Positions 41,501 through 49,252 of a stretch of DNA of 64,000 nt are shown here, one piece after another. How positions within the stretch are numbered: the first letter of the stretch is position 1; each line of letters opens with the position of its first letter. Source of the stretch: Microbacterium oryzae (GTDB lineage Bacteria > Actinomycetota > Actinomycetes > Actinomycetales > Microbacteriaceae); assembly GCF_030406385.1 (NCBI RefSeq), contig NZ_JAUEPM010000004.1:1-64000 (forward strand). The letters are read 5' to 3'. Both the position numbers and the translations under genes were made by a program. The notes under the pieces were generated by a model. The model was not told where the DNA came from. It was given only the letters and a program-made list of their open reading frames with translations, and searched no databases.

Positions 41501-42237
41501 CCTACGAGTACATCGAGGACGCCGCCGCCGGCGAGCACATCGTCTCGATGACGTTCGAGGGCGAGGCGATCGCCTCCGAGGACGAGTTCCTCGTGACGAC
41601 GAACTCGTTCCTCGCCTCGGGCGGCGACGGATTCACGACCTTCGCGGATGGCGTGGGCACCGCCGACAGCGGTCTCATCGACCTGTCGGCGACGGTGGAC
41701 TACTTCGACGCGCAGGATGTCGTCGACCCCGCTCCTCTCGGCCGCGCCGCCGTGTACGCGGCAGCGCCGGAGGAGCCGGGCGAGGAGACCCCGGGCGAAG
41801 AGACCCCGGGCGAGGAGACCCCGGGCGAGGAGACGCCGGGCGAGGAGACGCCGGGCGAGGAGACCCCGGGCGAAGAGACCCCGGGCGAAGAGACCCCGGG
41901 CGAAGAGACGCCTGCGGAGGAGGCACCCGCGGAGGAGCCCGGCGAAGAGACCCCGGGCGAGGAGACGCCCGCCGAGGAGACCCCGGGCGAAGAGGTGCCC
42001 GCGGAGGAGACCCCTGCCGAGGAGGCACCCGCCGAGGAGGCACCCGCGGAGGACGCACCCGCCGAGGACGCACCCGAGGCAGACCCGGCTCCTCAGGCCG
42101 ACCCTGCTCCCCAGGGCGAGACGGAGGAGGAGCTGGCCCCCACCGGCAGCGACCTCACCCTGATCAGCGCGGTCGCTGCGGCCCTGCTGGTCGGCGCGGG
42201 AGTCCTGCTCCTCGCGCTGCGACGTCGCCGGGCGTAA
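38503..42237 (+). CDS. Surface-anchored beta-propeller - 5'-nucleotidase fusion (paralogue 2)
   Basis: The 1244-residue protein has a signal peptide (about residues 1-32). Residues ~35-560 resemble the choice-of-anchor I / LVIVD beta-propeller family ('ALVANEGEP', 'YLVTANEGDAREWGEY', 'FVGFERLGGVIAYDISDPAAPRYVTY'). Residues ~565-1085 are the metallophosphatase-5'-nucleotidase pair, with 'TINDFHGRIESNG', 'SAGDNIGAS', 'GNHEFDQGF' and 'SGHTHQLYDCE'. A 9-fold PGEET repeat and PAEE stalk follow. LAPTGSD, a TM helix and RRRRA end the protein, the LAxTG signal of class E sortases. It would scavenge phosphate on the cell wall. An AGGACAG ribosome site precedes the ATG. Confidence 0.9.
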   Translation: MPSPFFRRAVGAAAATATACALAIVPVGAASAALVPDPIVGAASDAPFSLTPTGTFETGVFDEGASEIVQAHGDRLFSINAAEGSVSVLDMSDPTAPALLHTVGAAGYVANSVAIREDGLGVVALEVAADKTAPGALLFFDANADEPTVLGQVTVGALPDMVTVSPDGSYALVANEGEPADDFSSDPEGSVGVVTLPALGTVAAPTQADVRIADFHAFENGALPADVRVFGPRPHGDDLPVSRNLEPEYITVSGGTAYAALQEANAVAVIDLATAAVTDIWSLGFKNWGEVALDPSDRDPEDAPTIDLRSYDNLYGMYMPDGISSYEVDGETYLVTANEGDAREWGEYVEPARVKNLAEDGLGPVCETAFDAALLADDELGRLEVSTEMGFDEEQGCYDELYAYGARSFSIYTTDGTQVFDSGSQFEEITAALLPEHFNAGHDDNEFESRSDAKGVEPENLTIGQVDGRTYAFVGFERLGGVIAYDISDPAAPRYVTYVNNRDFSVSAADDIEAAPERQAEILSQAGDLGPEGLDFIPASESPTGKPLLAVGNEVSGSTTLYTIDDGTTEAQILTINDFHGRIESNGDEAGAAVLAGAVAQYRAENPNTIFASAGDNIGASTFTSFIQDDEPTIDALVASGLDVSAVGNHEFDQGFADLTDRVIPRYGSGDYALGANVYRKGTTTPALQEYAVREVGGVRVAFIGTITPDTATLVSPAGIADLEFGDQLEAANRVADRITAEDAADVIVLLTHSGSAGEDCTAMADEQSDYGDLIRGASADIDAIVSGHTHQLYDCEIGDRPVISAHQYGTTLGALDLQVDDATGELLSIEGSTVDLVTQEVDENGEEIDVPQFEADAAVQEIVDAAAAEADVLGQEVVGQISGDILRGGTPPGDDRGVESTMGNLVADIYRWATSSEYDSYGGQPADIAIMNPGGLRDDLLYDEDGTVTYEEVAAVQPFGNTLVTTTLTGAQLEAILEEQWQPGKERPKLHLGISDGFAYEYIEDAAAGEHIVSMTFEGEAIASEDEFLVTTNSFLASGGDGFTTFADGVGTADSGLIDLSATVDYFDAQDVVDPAPLGRAAVYAAAPEEPGEETPGEETPGEETPGEETPGEETPGEETPGEETPGEETPGEETPAEEAPAEEPGEETPGEETPAEETPGEEVPAEETPAEEAPAEEAPAEDAPAEDAPEADPAPQADPAPQGETEEELAPTGSDLTLISAVAAALLVGAGVLLLALRRRRA
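41776..41910 (+). repeat. Nine tandem 15-bp units encoding PGEET
   Basis: Nine consecutive in-frame copies of a 15-bp unit (CCGGGCGARGAGACS) encode PGEET, followed to about 42070 by degenerate PAEE/PGEE units. Copies are nearly identical at the DNA level, with only silent GAG/GAA and ACC/ACG changes, as expected for a variable-number repeat. It forms the wall-spanning stalk. Confidence 0.95.
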
Positions 42238-42250
42238 TCCGCCGGCCAGA

Positions 42251-42289
42251 GGGGCCGTCGTCGCGACCACGAGTCGCGGCGGCGGCCCC
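42251..42289 (+). terminator. Terminator after the second nucleotidase
   Basis: GGGGCCG / CGGCCCC outer arms and CGCGAC / GTCGCG inner arms join through two G-U and two G-C pairs into a 17-bp stem with a 5-nt loop, 13 bp after the stop codon. Confidence 0.8.
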
Positions 42290-42455
42290 TTCGTCGTCGG
42301 GGCCGGTACATGTCGCAGAAGATCCGGCTCCGGCGCGGAGCGCCACTCCCGTAACCGGGCGGCGATCCCCACCGCCCGCAGTTCTCCTGCGGCCTGTCCC
42401 GCCCCGCCGCCTCGCGCGCCGGAATTCCCCTCCCCTTCGGCCTGTTGCACCGGGC

Positions 42456-43556
42456 ATGAGCACCCCGCGTCCCGTCGACGTCGTCGTCATCGGCGCGGGA
42501 CAGGCCGGGCTCTCGGCGGCGTACCACCTGCGCCGCATCGGGCTCACGCCCGTCGACGCCGGCGGTGCCGAGACCTTCGTCGTCCTCGACGGGGATGCCG
42601 CACCGGGCGGCGCGTGGCAGCACCGCTGGGCCTCGCTCCGGATGGCCACGGTCAACGGCATCCACGAGCTCCCCGGTCATCCGGTTCCCCCCGCCGACCC
42701 CGAGAGCGCCAGCCGGGACATCCTGCCCGCCTACTTCGCCGACTACGAGCGGATGTTCGACCTGCGAGTGCGGCGCCCCGTCCGGGTGCGCGCGGTGCGT
42801 CGTGAGGATGACGACCCGGATGGCCGCCTCCTCGTCCAGACCGACGCCGGCGACTGGTCCGCGCGATACGTCGTGAACGCGACGGGCACGTGGACGAGTC
42901 CCTTCATCCCGCGCTATCCCGGTCAGGAGCGATTCCGAGGCCGACAGTTGCACGTCGCGGACTACGTCTCCGCGGATGAGTTCGCGGGAAAGCGGGTCAT
43001 CGTCATCGGCGCCGGCATCTCGGCCGTGCAGCTGCTCGAGGAGATCTCGCACGTCGCCGAGACGGTATGGATGACCCGTCGCGAGCCGCAGTGGACGGAC
43101 GAGGTCTTCGACGAGCCCGCCCGCATCGCCGCGGTCGCCGGTGTCGAGGAGCGCATCCGCCGGGGTCTCCCGCCCGCGAGCGTCATCTCCGTGACCGGCA
43201 TGCATTGGACACCGTGGGCGATCGCCGCCCGCGAGCGCGGTGTGCTCGTGCGGCACCCGATGTTCGCCTCGATCGAGGAGGAGGGGGTGCGGATGGCCGA
43301 CGGCACCTTCATCGCGGCCGACGCCATCCTGTGGGCGACGGGCTTCCGACCCGCCCTCCGGCACCTCGCGCCGCTCGGACTGCGCACGCCGAAGGGCGGG
43401 ATCCGCGCGTCCCGCAGCCGCGCGCTCGACGAGCCGCGCCTCTTCCTCGTCGGGTACGGGCCATCCGCCTCGACAGTCGGCGCGAACCGGGCCGGCCGGG
43501 CGGTGGCCAGGGCCATCCGATCGGCGCTGCGGGAGCGCCGCGAGCGGGCGGCGTAG
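42456..43556 (+). CDS. Flavin-containing monooxygenase-like oxidoreductase
   Basis: The 366-residue protein has two Rossmann motifs. They are GAGQAGLSAAYHLRR near residue 13 (FAD) and 'VIVIGAGISAVQLLEEI' near the middle (NADPH). It also has 'ATGTWTSPFIPRYPG' and 'ILWATGFRPALRHL', characteristic of the CzcO/YdiC-type flavin monooxygenases. It is likely to oxygenate or reduce soft nucleophiles, but the substrate is not known. It stands alone; no clear ribosome site precedes the ATG at 42456. Confidence 0.85.
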   Translation: MSTPRPVDVVVIGAGQAGLSAAYHLRRIGLTPVDAGGAETFVVLDGDAAPGGAWQHRWASLRMATVNGIHELPGHPVPPADPESASRDILPAYFADYERMFDLRVRRPVRVRAVRREDDDPDGRLLVQTDAGDWSARYVVNATGTWTSPFIPRYPGQERFRGRQLHVADYVSADEFAGKRVIVIGAGISAVQLLEEISHVAETVWMTRREPQWTDEVFDEPARIAAVAGVEERIRRGLPPASVISVTGMHWTPWAIAARERGVLVRHPMFASIEEEGVRMADGTFIAADAILWATGFRPALRHLAPLGLRTPKGGIRASRSRALDEPRLFLVGYGPSASTVGANRAGRAVARAIRSALRERRERAA

Positions 43557-43672
43557 CATCCGCTACGCTGTGCGGAACGATTCCCGCACCCGGGACCGCA
43601 CCGAACGGCACGACCCCTGCCGGCACCTCTCCGCCGCTCCTCCCCGAGCGACCGCTGCCGCCAGGAGGCATC

Positions 43673-44953
43673 ATGAGCCGTACCCGCATCCGCGACTTCC
43701 ACGACGACGACCTCGACGGCATCGTCCGTCTGTGGGAGGAGTCCGCCCAGGACGACGCCCCTCCCGTCTACGCCCTGTCGGAGGTGATCGCCTCCTGCCA
43801 GGCCGACCATGCCGTGGTCGCCGTGCGCGATGACCGCCTGGTCGGTGCGGCGGTGGGGCGCGCCGCCCACGCTCAGGGGTGGGTGGTGTTCTTCGCCGTC
43901 GCGCCGCACGAGCGCGACGACCGTGTCGAAGCCGGGCTCCTCGATGCCCTCGAGCGGCGGATGGCCCCGCTGGGGCTCGGCAAGCTGTCGATCCTCGTCG
44001 CCGATCACGCCGGGGCCCTCGATGGGCTCACCGCCAACGGCTTCGAGCCGCGGACGCAGCTGCGGTATCTCGAGCGGCAGATGCCCGTGCAGCGTCGCGA
44101 GCTGGACCTCCTCAAGGACGTCGGCGGACGCATCCTCCCGCGGCACCTGTGGGATGCCGTCAGCGGCATGCAGCTGGAGAAGGACCTCCTCGAGGAGCGT
44201 CTGGTCGTACCGCTGTCGCGTCCGGACCTCGCCGACCGCTTCGGGGTGGTCCCTCCGCGCGCGGTCATGCTGTTCGGGCCTCCTGGCACCGGCAAGACGA
44301 CCTTCGCGAAGGCCGTCGCCTCGCGGCTCGACTGGCCCTTCGTCGAGCTGTTCCCATCGCGCCTGTCGGGTGAGCCCGGCGGGCTCGCGGCGGCGCTGCG
44401 TGCGACGTTCGAGGTGATCGGCGAGCTCGAGCACGCCGTCGTGTTCATCGACGAGGTGGAGGAGATCGCCGCGCGGCGAGGGGGCGAGCCGCCATCGCCG
44501 ATGCAGGGCGTGACGAACGAGCTGCTGAAGCTCGTGGCGGAGTTCCGCGAGCGGGAGGGACGCCTGCTCATCTGCGCCACGAACTTCGTGCGGGCGCTCG
44601 ACGCGGCGTTCCTCCGGCACGGGCGCTTCGACTACGTCATCCCGATCGGGCTCCCCGACGACGAGGCGCGCTGCGCGATCTGGCACCGCTACGTGCCGGA
44701 GCAGGTCGTCGCGGGGCTCGACTTCGACGCGCTCGTGGCCGCGAGCGACGGATTGACGCCGGCCGACATCGAGTACGCCGCGCGTCGGGCGTCGCAGGAG
44801 GCACTCGCCCGGGCTCTTCGTGACGGCGACACCGCGGACGCGTCGTTGCACACCGAGGACTACCTGGCCGCGCTGGGTGCTACGCGCGCGACGGTCTCCG
44901 AGGCGACCGCGCGGGAGTTCGGCGACGACGTGCAGACGCTCGCGCGGCTGTAG
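43673..44953 (+). CDS. GNAT acetyltransferase - AAA+ ATPase fusion
   Basis: The 426-residue protein joins two domains. Residues ~1-135 look like a GNAT domain ('RIRDFHDDDLDGIVRLWEES', 'VVFFAVAPHERDDRVEAGLLDALE'). The usual acetyl-CoA loop R/Q-x-x-G-x-G/A is poorly kept, so catalysis is doubtful. Residues ~150-400 form an AAA+ module of the FtsH/Cdc48 type. It has Walker A GPPGTGKT (202-209), Walker B VVFIDE (256-261), sensor 1 Asn304, Arg-finger region 'LRHGRFD' (314-320) and a C-terminal helical lid. It has no protease domain or TM helix, so it is a cytosolic unfoldase/remodeller or regulator. AGGAGG precedes the ATG. Confidence 0.85.
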   Translation: MSRTRIRDFHDDDLDGIVRLWEESAQDDAPPVYALSEVIASCQADHAVVAVRDDRLVGAAVGRAAHAQGWVVFFAVAPHERDDRVEAGLLDALERRMAPLGLGKLSILVADHAGALDGLTANGFEPRTQLRYLERQMPVQRRELDLLKDVGGRILPRHLWDAVSGMQLEKDLLEERLVVPLSRPDLADRFGVVPPRAVMLFGPPGTGKTTFAKAVASRLDWPFVELFPSRLSGEPGGLAAALRATFEVIGELEHAVVFIDEVEEIAARRGGEPPSPMQGVTNELLKLVAEFREREGRLLICATNFVRALDAAFLRHGRFDYVIPIGLPDDEARCAIWHRYVPEQVVAGLDFDALVAASDGLTPADIEYAARRASQEALARALRDGDTADASLHTEDYLAALGATRATVSEATAREFGDDVQTLARL

Positions 44954-45002
44954 CGTCCGCCGCCGCCGGGACGCCGCTCCGCCCCCTACGCGATAGACCG
45001 AG

Positions 45003-45075
45003 CCGCGACAATCCATTCGGGCCGCGAGAATTCACATGCCGACGGGATTCTCGCGGCGCGGGTGGATTGTCGCGG
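45003..45075. repeat. Nested double inverted repeat between convergent genes
   Basis: The outer arms CCGCGACAATCCA (45003-45015) and TGGATTGTCGCGG (45063-45075) are perfect 13-bp inverted repeats. The inner arms CCGCGAGAAT (45022-45031) and ATTCTCGCGG (45047-45056) are perfect 10-bp repeats. The outer and inner arms are themselves related (CCGCGASAATYCA), so four copies of one motif are arranged as nested pairs. It sits between two convergent genes and probably terminates both; it also resembles a REP/BIME-like element. Confidence 0.85.
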
Positions 45076-45103
45076 TCGTGGGCGGCCGCAGGGCGCGGGC
45101 GCG

Positions 45104-46018
45104 CTACTTCCGCAGCCGCACGTCGCCGAAGCGGCGCGCGACCGCCGCGATCCAGCGGTCGTTGCGGATCGCGAACCACGCGGCCACCAGCACGACGACC
45201 GACAGCGCGAACAGGCCGAACCCGAGCCATCCGTCGCCGTCGTTCCCCGCGTAGATCGTGTTGAGGTTGCGGCGCGCGCCGGTGGTCAGCACGAGGCCGA
45301 CGTGCACGACGACGAAGGCCACGAAGAACAGCATCGTCGGCCAGTGCAGCGCCTTCGCGATGCGCTCCGGGAACGCGCGGTTCAGCCGCTCGTTCTGCCG
45401 CGGCCAGAACGCGCTGAGCCGGAACCCCGTGATGGCCGCGACGGGAGCGGCGAGGAACACGATCGCGAAGTAGCTCAGCTGCTGCAGCGCGTTGTAGTTC
45501 GTCCACCCGTCGTGCGTCGGCCAGTCGAAGGAGGCATACTGCACGAGCGCCGACAGCGCGTTCGGGATGATGTCCCAGCTCGTCGGCACGATCCGCGCCC
45601 AGTGCCCGGAGGCGAACAGCAGCACGACGAAGACCAGCCCGTTCACGAGCCACAGCACGTCGACGGCGATATGGCCCCACAGGGCGAGGCTCATGCGGCG
45701 CTTCTTCACCCGCTTGGACGACCACAGCCCGCCGGCCACCTTCTCGTTCCGCACGCGCAGACCCGAGCGGATGATGAGGACGAGGAAGAACGCGTTGAGG
45801 AAGTGCGTCCACGAGACCCAGGCGGGGATGCCCGGGGTCACAAACTCGGGGAGCGTCGATTCACCCGGGTACGCGCGGACGAGGTCGGCGACGACGCCGA
45901 AGCTCGCCAGCCAGCGGACGGCGCACACGCCGACGAACGCGAGAATGAGGAGCCCGGCCGCGCCCAGCAGGAGGGCGAGCGCACGCGGCCACGGCGTGCG
46001 GGGGCGAGGGGACGTCAC
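45104..46018 (-). CDS. Cytochrome b561/b6-domain membrane protein
   Basis: The 304-residue protein has about six hydrophobic helices and conserved His residues at helix ends ('WVSWTHFLNAFFLVLIIRSG', 'LALWGHIAVDVLWLVNGLVF', 'ALHWPTMLFFVAFVVVHVGLVL'). These match di-haem b-type cytochromes of the Ni/Fe-hydrogenase or thiosulfate reductase type. It would pass electrons between the quinone pool and a partner that is not encoded nearby. GTG at 46018 is preceded by CATGAT with a 6-nt gap (leaderless), so the longer upstream frame is discarded. Confidence 0.8.
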   Translation of the reverse strand: MTSPRPRTPWPRALALLLGAAGLLILAFVGVCAVRWLASFGVVADLVRAYPGESTLPEFVTPGIPAWVSWTHFLNAFFLVLIIRSGLRVRNEKVAGGLWSSKRVKKRRMSLALWGHIAVDVLWLVNGLVFVVLLFASGHWARIVPTSWDIIPNALSALVQYASFDWPTHDGWTNYNALQQLSYFAIVFLAAPVAAITGFRLSAFWPRQNERLNRAFPERIAKALHWPTMLFFVAFVVVHVGLVLTTGARRNLNTIYAGNDGDGWLGFGLFALSVVVLVAAWFAIRNDRWIAAVARRFGDVRLRK

Positions 46019-46075
46019 CAGACGATCATGCCAATCGGATCGGCCCTTCCGGAAACCGGGTGAAACACAACGCAG

Positions 46076-46112
46076 ACGGATGGCCCGCGACCGTCGGTCG
46101 CGGGCCATCCGT
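46076..46112 (-). terminator. 17-bp terminator after aldo/keto reductase
   Basis: Perfect arms ACGGATGGCCCGCGACC (46076-46092) and GGTCGCGGGCCATCCGT (46096-46112) with a 3-nt loop lie 10 bp after the stop of the minus-strand gene. Again the arms include GGATGGCC/GGCCATCC. Confidence 0.9.
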
Positions 46113-46122
46113 CATGAGGCGG

Positions 46123-47136
46123 TCAGACCAGGCGCGACTTCGGCGAGACCTCGTACGTGTCCGCGGCGTCGTCGTTCACGACCCCCGCCAGGGCGCTGTC
46201 GATCGCGGCGAGGACGTCGGCCTCGAGCACGACCCCCGACGCCTTCACGGTGTCGGCGAGCTGCTCAGGGCGCGAGGCGCCCACCAGCGCGGCGGCCACG
46301 TTCTTGTTCTGCAGCACCCACGCGATCGCGAGCTGCGGCATCGACAGGCCGAGGTCGGCCGCGATGGGCTTGAGGTTCTGCACCGCGGTGAGGACGTCGT
46401 CCTTGAGGAAGCGCTGGATGAAGTCCGCGCCGCTCTTCTCGTCCGTCGCGCGGCTGCCCTCGGGCACGGGCTGCCCCGGCAGGTACTTGCCGCTCAGCAC
46501 GCCCTGTGCCATGGGCGACCAGACGATCTGCGAGATGCCGAGCTCCTCGGCGGCCGGCACGACCTTGCCCTCGATCACGCGATGCAGCATCGAGTACTGC
46601 GGCTGGTTCGAGACGAGCTGGACACCGAGCTCCTTGGCGAGAGCGTGCCCCTCGCGCAGCTGCTCAGCTGTCCACTCCGAGACGCCGATGTAGAGCGCCT
46701 TGCCCTGACGGACGACGTCGGCGAACGCCTGCATCGTCTCCTCGAGCGGCGTCTCGTAGTCGTAGCGGTGCGCCTGGTAGAGGTCGACGTAGTCGACGTT
46801 CAGGCGACGCAGCGACCCGTGGATGCCGTCGAAGATGTGCTTGCGGCTGAGGCCGGTGTCGTTCGGGCCCTTCGGGCCGATCGGGAAGTAGACCTTCGTG
46901 AAGATCTCGAGGCTCTCGCGGCGCTGGCCCTTCAGCGCCTCGGCGAGCACCTCCTCGGCGGCGGTGTTGGCGTACGTGTCGGCGGTGTCGAACGTCGTGA
47001 TGCCCGCGTCCAGTGCCGCGTGCACCGTCGCGATCGCCGCGTCGTTCTCGACCTGCGAGGCGTGCGTCACCCAGTTGCCGTAGGTGATCTCCGAGACCTT
47101 GAAACCGCTGTTGCCGAGATAGCGATAGTTGACCAT
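46123..47136 (-). CDS. Aldo/keto reductase (K+-channel beta-subunit-like)
   Basis: The 337-residue protein is an AKR with a complete catalytic tetrad. The residues are Asp in 'FDTADTYAN', Tyr in the same motif, Lys in 'IFTKVYFP' and His in 'LYQAHRYD'. NADPH-binding elements near the C-terminus ('ALVGASRPEQL') match the Kv-beta/AKR6-14 group. The substrate is unknown; such enzymes reduce methylglyoxal-like aldehydes. The ATG follows TAGCGT by 6 nt and AGGGGG is immediately before it. A 17-bp hairpin follows its stop. Confidence 0.88.
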   Translation of the reverse strand: MVNYRYLGNSGFKVSEITYGNWVTHASQVENDAAIATVHAALDAGITTFDTADTYANTAAEEVLAEALKGQRRESLEIFTKVYFPIGPKGPNDTGLSRKHIFDGIHGSLRRLNVDYVDLYQAHRYDYETPLEETMQAFADVVRQGKALYIGVSEWTAEQLREGHALAKELGVQLVSNQPQYSMLHRVIEGKVVPAAEELGISQIVWSPMAQGVLSGKYLPGQPVPEGSRATDEKSGADFIQRFLKDDVLTAVQNLKPIAADLGLSMPQLAIAWVLQNKNVAAALVGASRPEQLADTVKASGVVLEADVLAAIDSALAGVVNDDAADTYEVSPKSRLV

Positions 47137-47188
47137 CCCCCTACGCTAGCGGCCGCCGACGGCACCGCGGCCCGTCACGAGGAAACGC

Positions 47189-49252
47189 TTACTGAACGGC
47201 GTCGACGAGCTCACGGAACCGCGCGGCCGCGCGGGCGAGCGCGGCGTCGTCGGCGTCGGCCACGGGGAAGCCGTCGGGGAGGGCCGCGAGCACCTCCGCG
47301 ACGAGAGCGCGCCGCCGGGGCGAGCGCACCGCTGCGGGCAGCACCTGCAGCCGCTCCTGCAGCAGGTCGGTCACCGCGGGCGGGAAGGCCGCATCCCACC
47401 GGTCGCGTTCCGCGCCGAGGCTGTGCCCCTCGGGGCGGATGGCCGGGGCCCGGACTCCCTGCGAGCGCCGTTCCCCGGTCGCCTCCTCGTCCACCTCGCC
47501 GTCGACCAGCACGACGCCGTACGCGTCGCGCGCGTGCTCGGCCGTGATGAAGCCGGCCTCGACGTCGTCGCGCACGGCGGCGGGGTCGCGCTCGAGCGGG
47601 TCGCCGTAGCCACCCGCCCCCGCGGTGCGCAGCACGACGCGGTCGCCCGCCCGCAGCGGGTGGACGTCGACGATGGAGAGGCGCTCCTCGCGAGGCGTGC
47701 CCTCGTTGACCACGAGCTCGGTGGCCGCGCCGGGCGATCCGCCGGCGAAGCCCCAGGGGCGGAAGCGCAGTCGCTCGAGCCCGCGAGCGAGCAGCGCGCC
47801 GTCGGCGAGCGCCTCGAACTCGAGCTCGAGGCCCGAGCCGCCGCGCCAGCGGCCGGCGCCGCCGGAGTCGGGGCGGGTCGCGTAGCGCAGGACCCGCACC
47901 GACACGTCGGACTCCACGATCTCCACGCTGTTGTTGGACAGGTTCGAGATGCCGGAGTCGCGGCCGTCGGCGCCGTCCGAGCCCTTGCGAGCGCCGGTGC
48001 CGCCGACCATGGGCTGCACGACGTCGATGCGCGAGCCGTCGCGAGCGGCGAACACCACGGGGACGACGAGGCCGCTCGACGCCGCGGGCAGCACCTCCGG
48101 CGCCGCCTGGATGAGGGCACCGGAGACGACGTCGTTGACGCGCGACGTCGTCGCGTGGCGCACACCCGTCGCTGCCGAGCCGACCGCGTTGAGCAGCGTG
48201 CCCTCCGGCGCCTGGAAGCCGATGGCCTCCATGAGGCCGCCGCCGAGCGGGATCGTCGGATCCAGCGTGCCGATGAGGGCGAACAGGCGGGTGACCACCC
48301 AGGAGTGCGCCTCGCCGAACGTCACCATGTTGAGAGCCGCCTCCACCTGCGGGTCGGTGCCCGTGAGGTCGAGGTGCACATGCCCATCCGCCACGGTCGC
48401 CGTGACGACGATGCGCAGCGGCGTCTGACCGACCCCGTCGTTGTCGAGGTAGTCCTCGAAGCGATAGGTGCCGTCCTGCAGAGTGCGGAGCGCCGCCCGC
48501 GCACGTGCGGCGCTCTGCGCCCTCGCGAACGCGCCGACCTCGGCGAACCCGTCGGATCCGAGCTCGCCCGAGAGCTCGGCGATGCGGCGGCGCCCCGTCG
48601 TGAGCGCCGCGAGCATGGCGTGGAGGTCGCCGCGGTTGGCCTCCGCGGTGCGCGAGTTGGCGGCCAGGATCGCCTCCACCTCCGGAACGATCGCCCCGGC
48701 TCGGACGTACCGCAGCGGCGGGATCCGCAGCCCCTCCGCGAAGATCGAGTCGTTCACGACGCTCACCGACGACGGCACGCGGCCGCCGACATCCGACACG
48801 TGGACGAACGCCCACCCGTAGCCGATGAGCTCGTCGCCCTCGAAGTACGGGGCGATGGCGTGGATGTCGGGCAGGTGGGTCGACAGGCCGTGCGAGAGAT
48901 ACGGGTCGTTCGTCAGCAGGACGTCGCCGGGACGCAGCGGCTCGTCGGCTGTCGCGGTCTCGATCGTGCGGCGGAGGTCGAGACCCAGGAATCCGGAGAC
49001 GCCGACGTGCTGCGGGTAGGCGATGAACCGCCCGGAGAGGTCGGCCACCGCGCACGCGAAATCAGCCGCATCGCGCACGTAGAGACTGCGGCTCGCACGC
49101 TGCAGCGTGAGGCACATCTCCTCGACGGTCGCCTGCAGCCGCGTGTGGGCGACGTCCTTCTCGACGGTGTTCATTCCGCCGGTGTTCATTCCGGCAGCGC
49201 TCGTTGCGGCGGCGCTCGTTCCGTCGGCGCTCGTTCCGTCGGTGCTCAGCAT
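47189..49252 (-). CDS. hyuB: Hydantoinase/oxoprolinase subunit B
   Basis: The 687-residue protein matches HyuB/oxoprolinase beta. It has 'LQATVEEMCLTLQRASRSLYVRDAADFACAVADLSGRFIAYPQHVG', 'GDVLLTNDPYLSHGLSTHLPDI', 'DLTGTDPQVEAALNMV' and 'GSGLELEFEALADG'. With HyuA it forms an ATP-dependent cyclic-amide hydrolase acting on hydantoins, 5-oxoproline, lactams or related rings. It overlaps hyuA by 7 bp. The first ~27 residues are encoded by five 15-bp repeats (DGTSA-like), so the true start may be the ATG at 49174 (MNTVEKD). It is the last gene of a seven-gene operon. Confidence 0.88.
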   Translation of the reverse strand: MLSTDGTSADGTSAAATSAAGMNTGGMNTVEKDVAHTRLQATVEEMCLTLQRASRSLYVRDAADFACAVADLSGRFIAYPQHVGVSGFLGLDLRRTIETATADEPLRPGDVLLTNDPYLSHGLSTHLPDIHAIAPYFEGDELIGYGWAFVHVSDVGGRVPSSVSVVNDSIFAEGLRIPPLRYVRAGAIVPEVEAILAANSRTAEANRGDLHAMLAALTTGRRRIAELSGELGSDGFAEVGAFARAQSAARARAALRTLQDGTYRFEDYLDNDGVGQTPLRIVVTATVADGHVHLDLTGTDPQVEAALNMVTFGEAHSWVVTRLFALIGTLDPTIPLGGGLMEAIGFQAPEGTLLNAVGSAATGVRHATTSRVNDVVSGALIQAAPEVLPAASSGLVVPVVFAARDGSRIDVVQPMVGGTGARKGSDGADGRDSGISNLSNNSVEIVESDVSVRVLRYATRPDSGGAGRWRGGSGLELEFEALADGALLARGLERLRFRPWGFAGGSPGAATELVVNEGTPREERLSIVDVHPLRAGDRVVLRTAGAGGYGDPLERDPAAVRDDVEAGFITAEHARDAYGVVLVDGEVDEEATGERRSQGVRAPAIRPEGHSLGAERDRWDAAFPPAVTDLLQERLQVLPAAVRSPRRRALVAEVLAALPDGFPVADADDAALARAAARFRELVDAVQ
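49167..49241 (-). repeat. Five 15-bp tandem repeats at the start of hyuB
   Basis: Units start at 49167, 49182, 49197, 49212 and 49227. Two are GTGTTCATTCCGSCR-like and three GCGCTCGTTSCGKCG-like on the plus strand. They encode TSADG/TSAAG/MNTGG on the minus strand and include extra in-frame ATG codons. Copies 4 and 5 are identical. Confidence 0.9.

Noticed and set aside
41776..42070. Possible CRISPR-like array (regularly spaced identical units)
   Set aside because: Units are 15 bp, contiguous and in frame, encoding PGEET. There are no spacers and no cas genes.
38476..42450. A 1324-codon open frame antisense to the nucleotidase fusion gene
   Set aside because: It is the complementary-strand shadow of a well-supported gene with recognised domains, signal peptide and sorting signal; its translation is Arg/Val/Gly-rich with no family resemblance.
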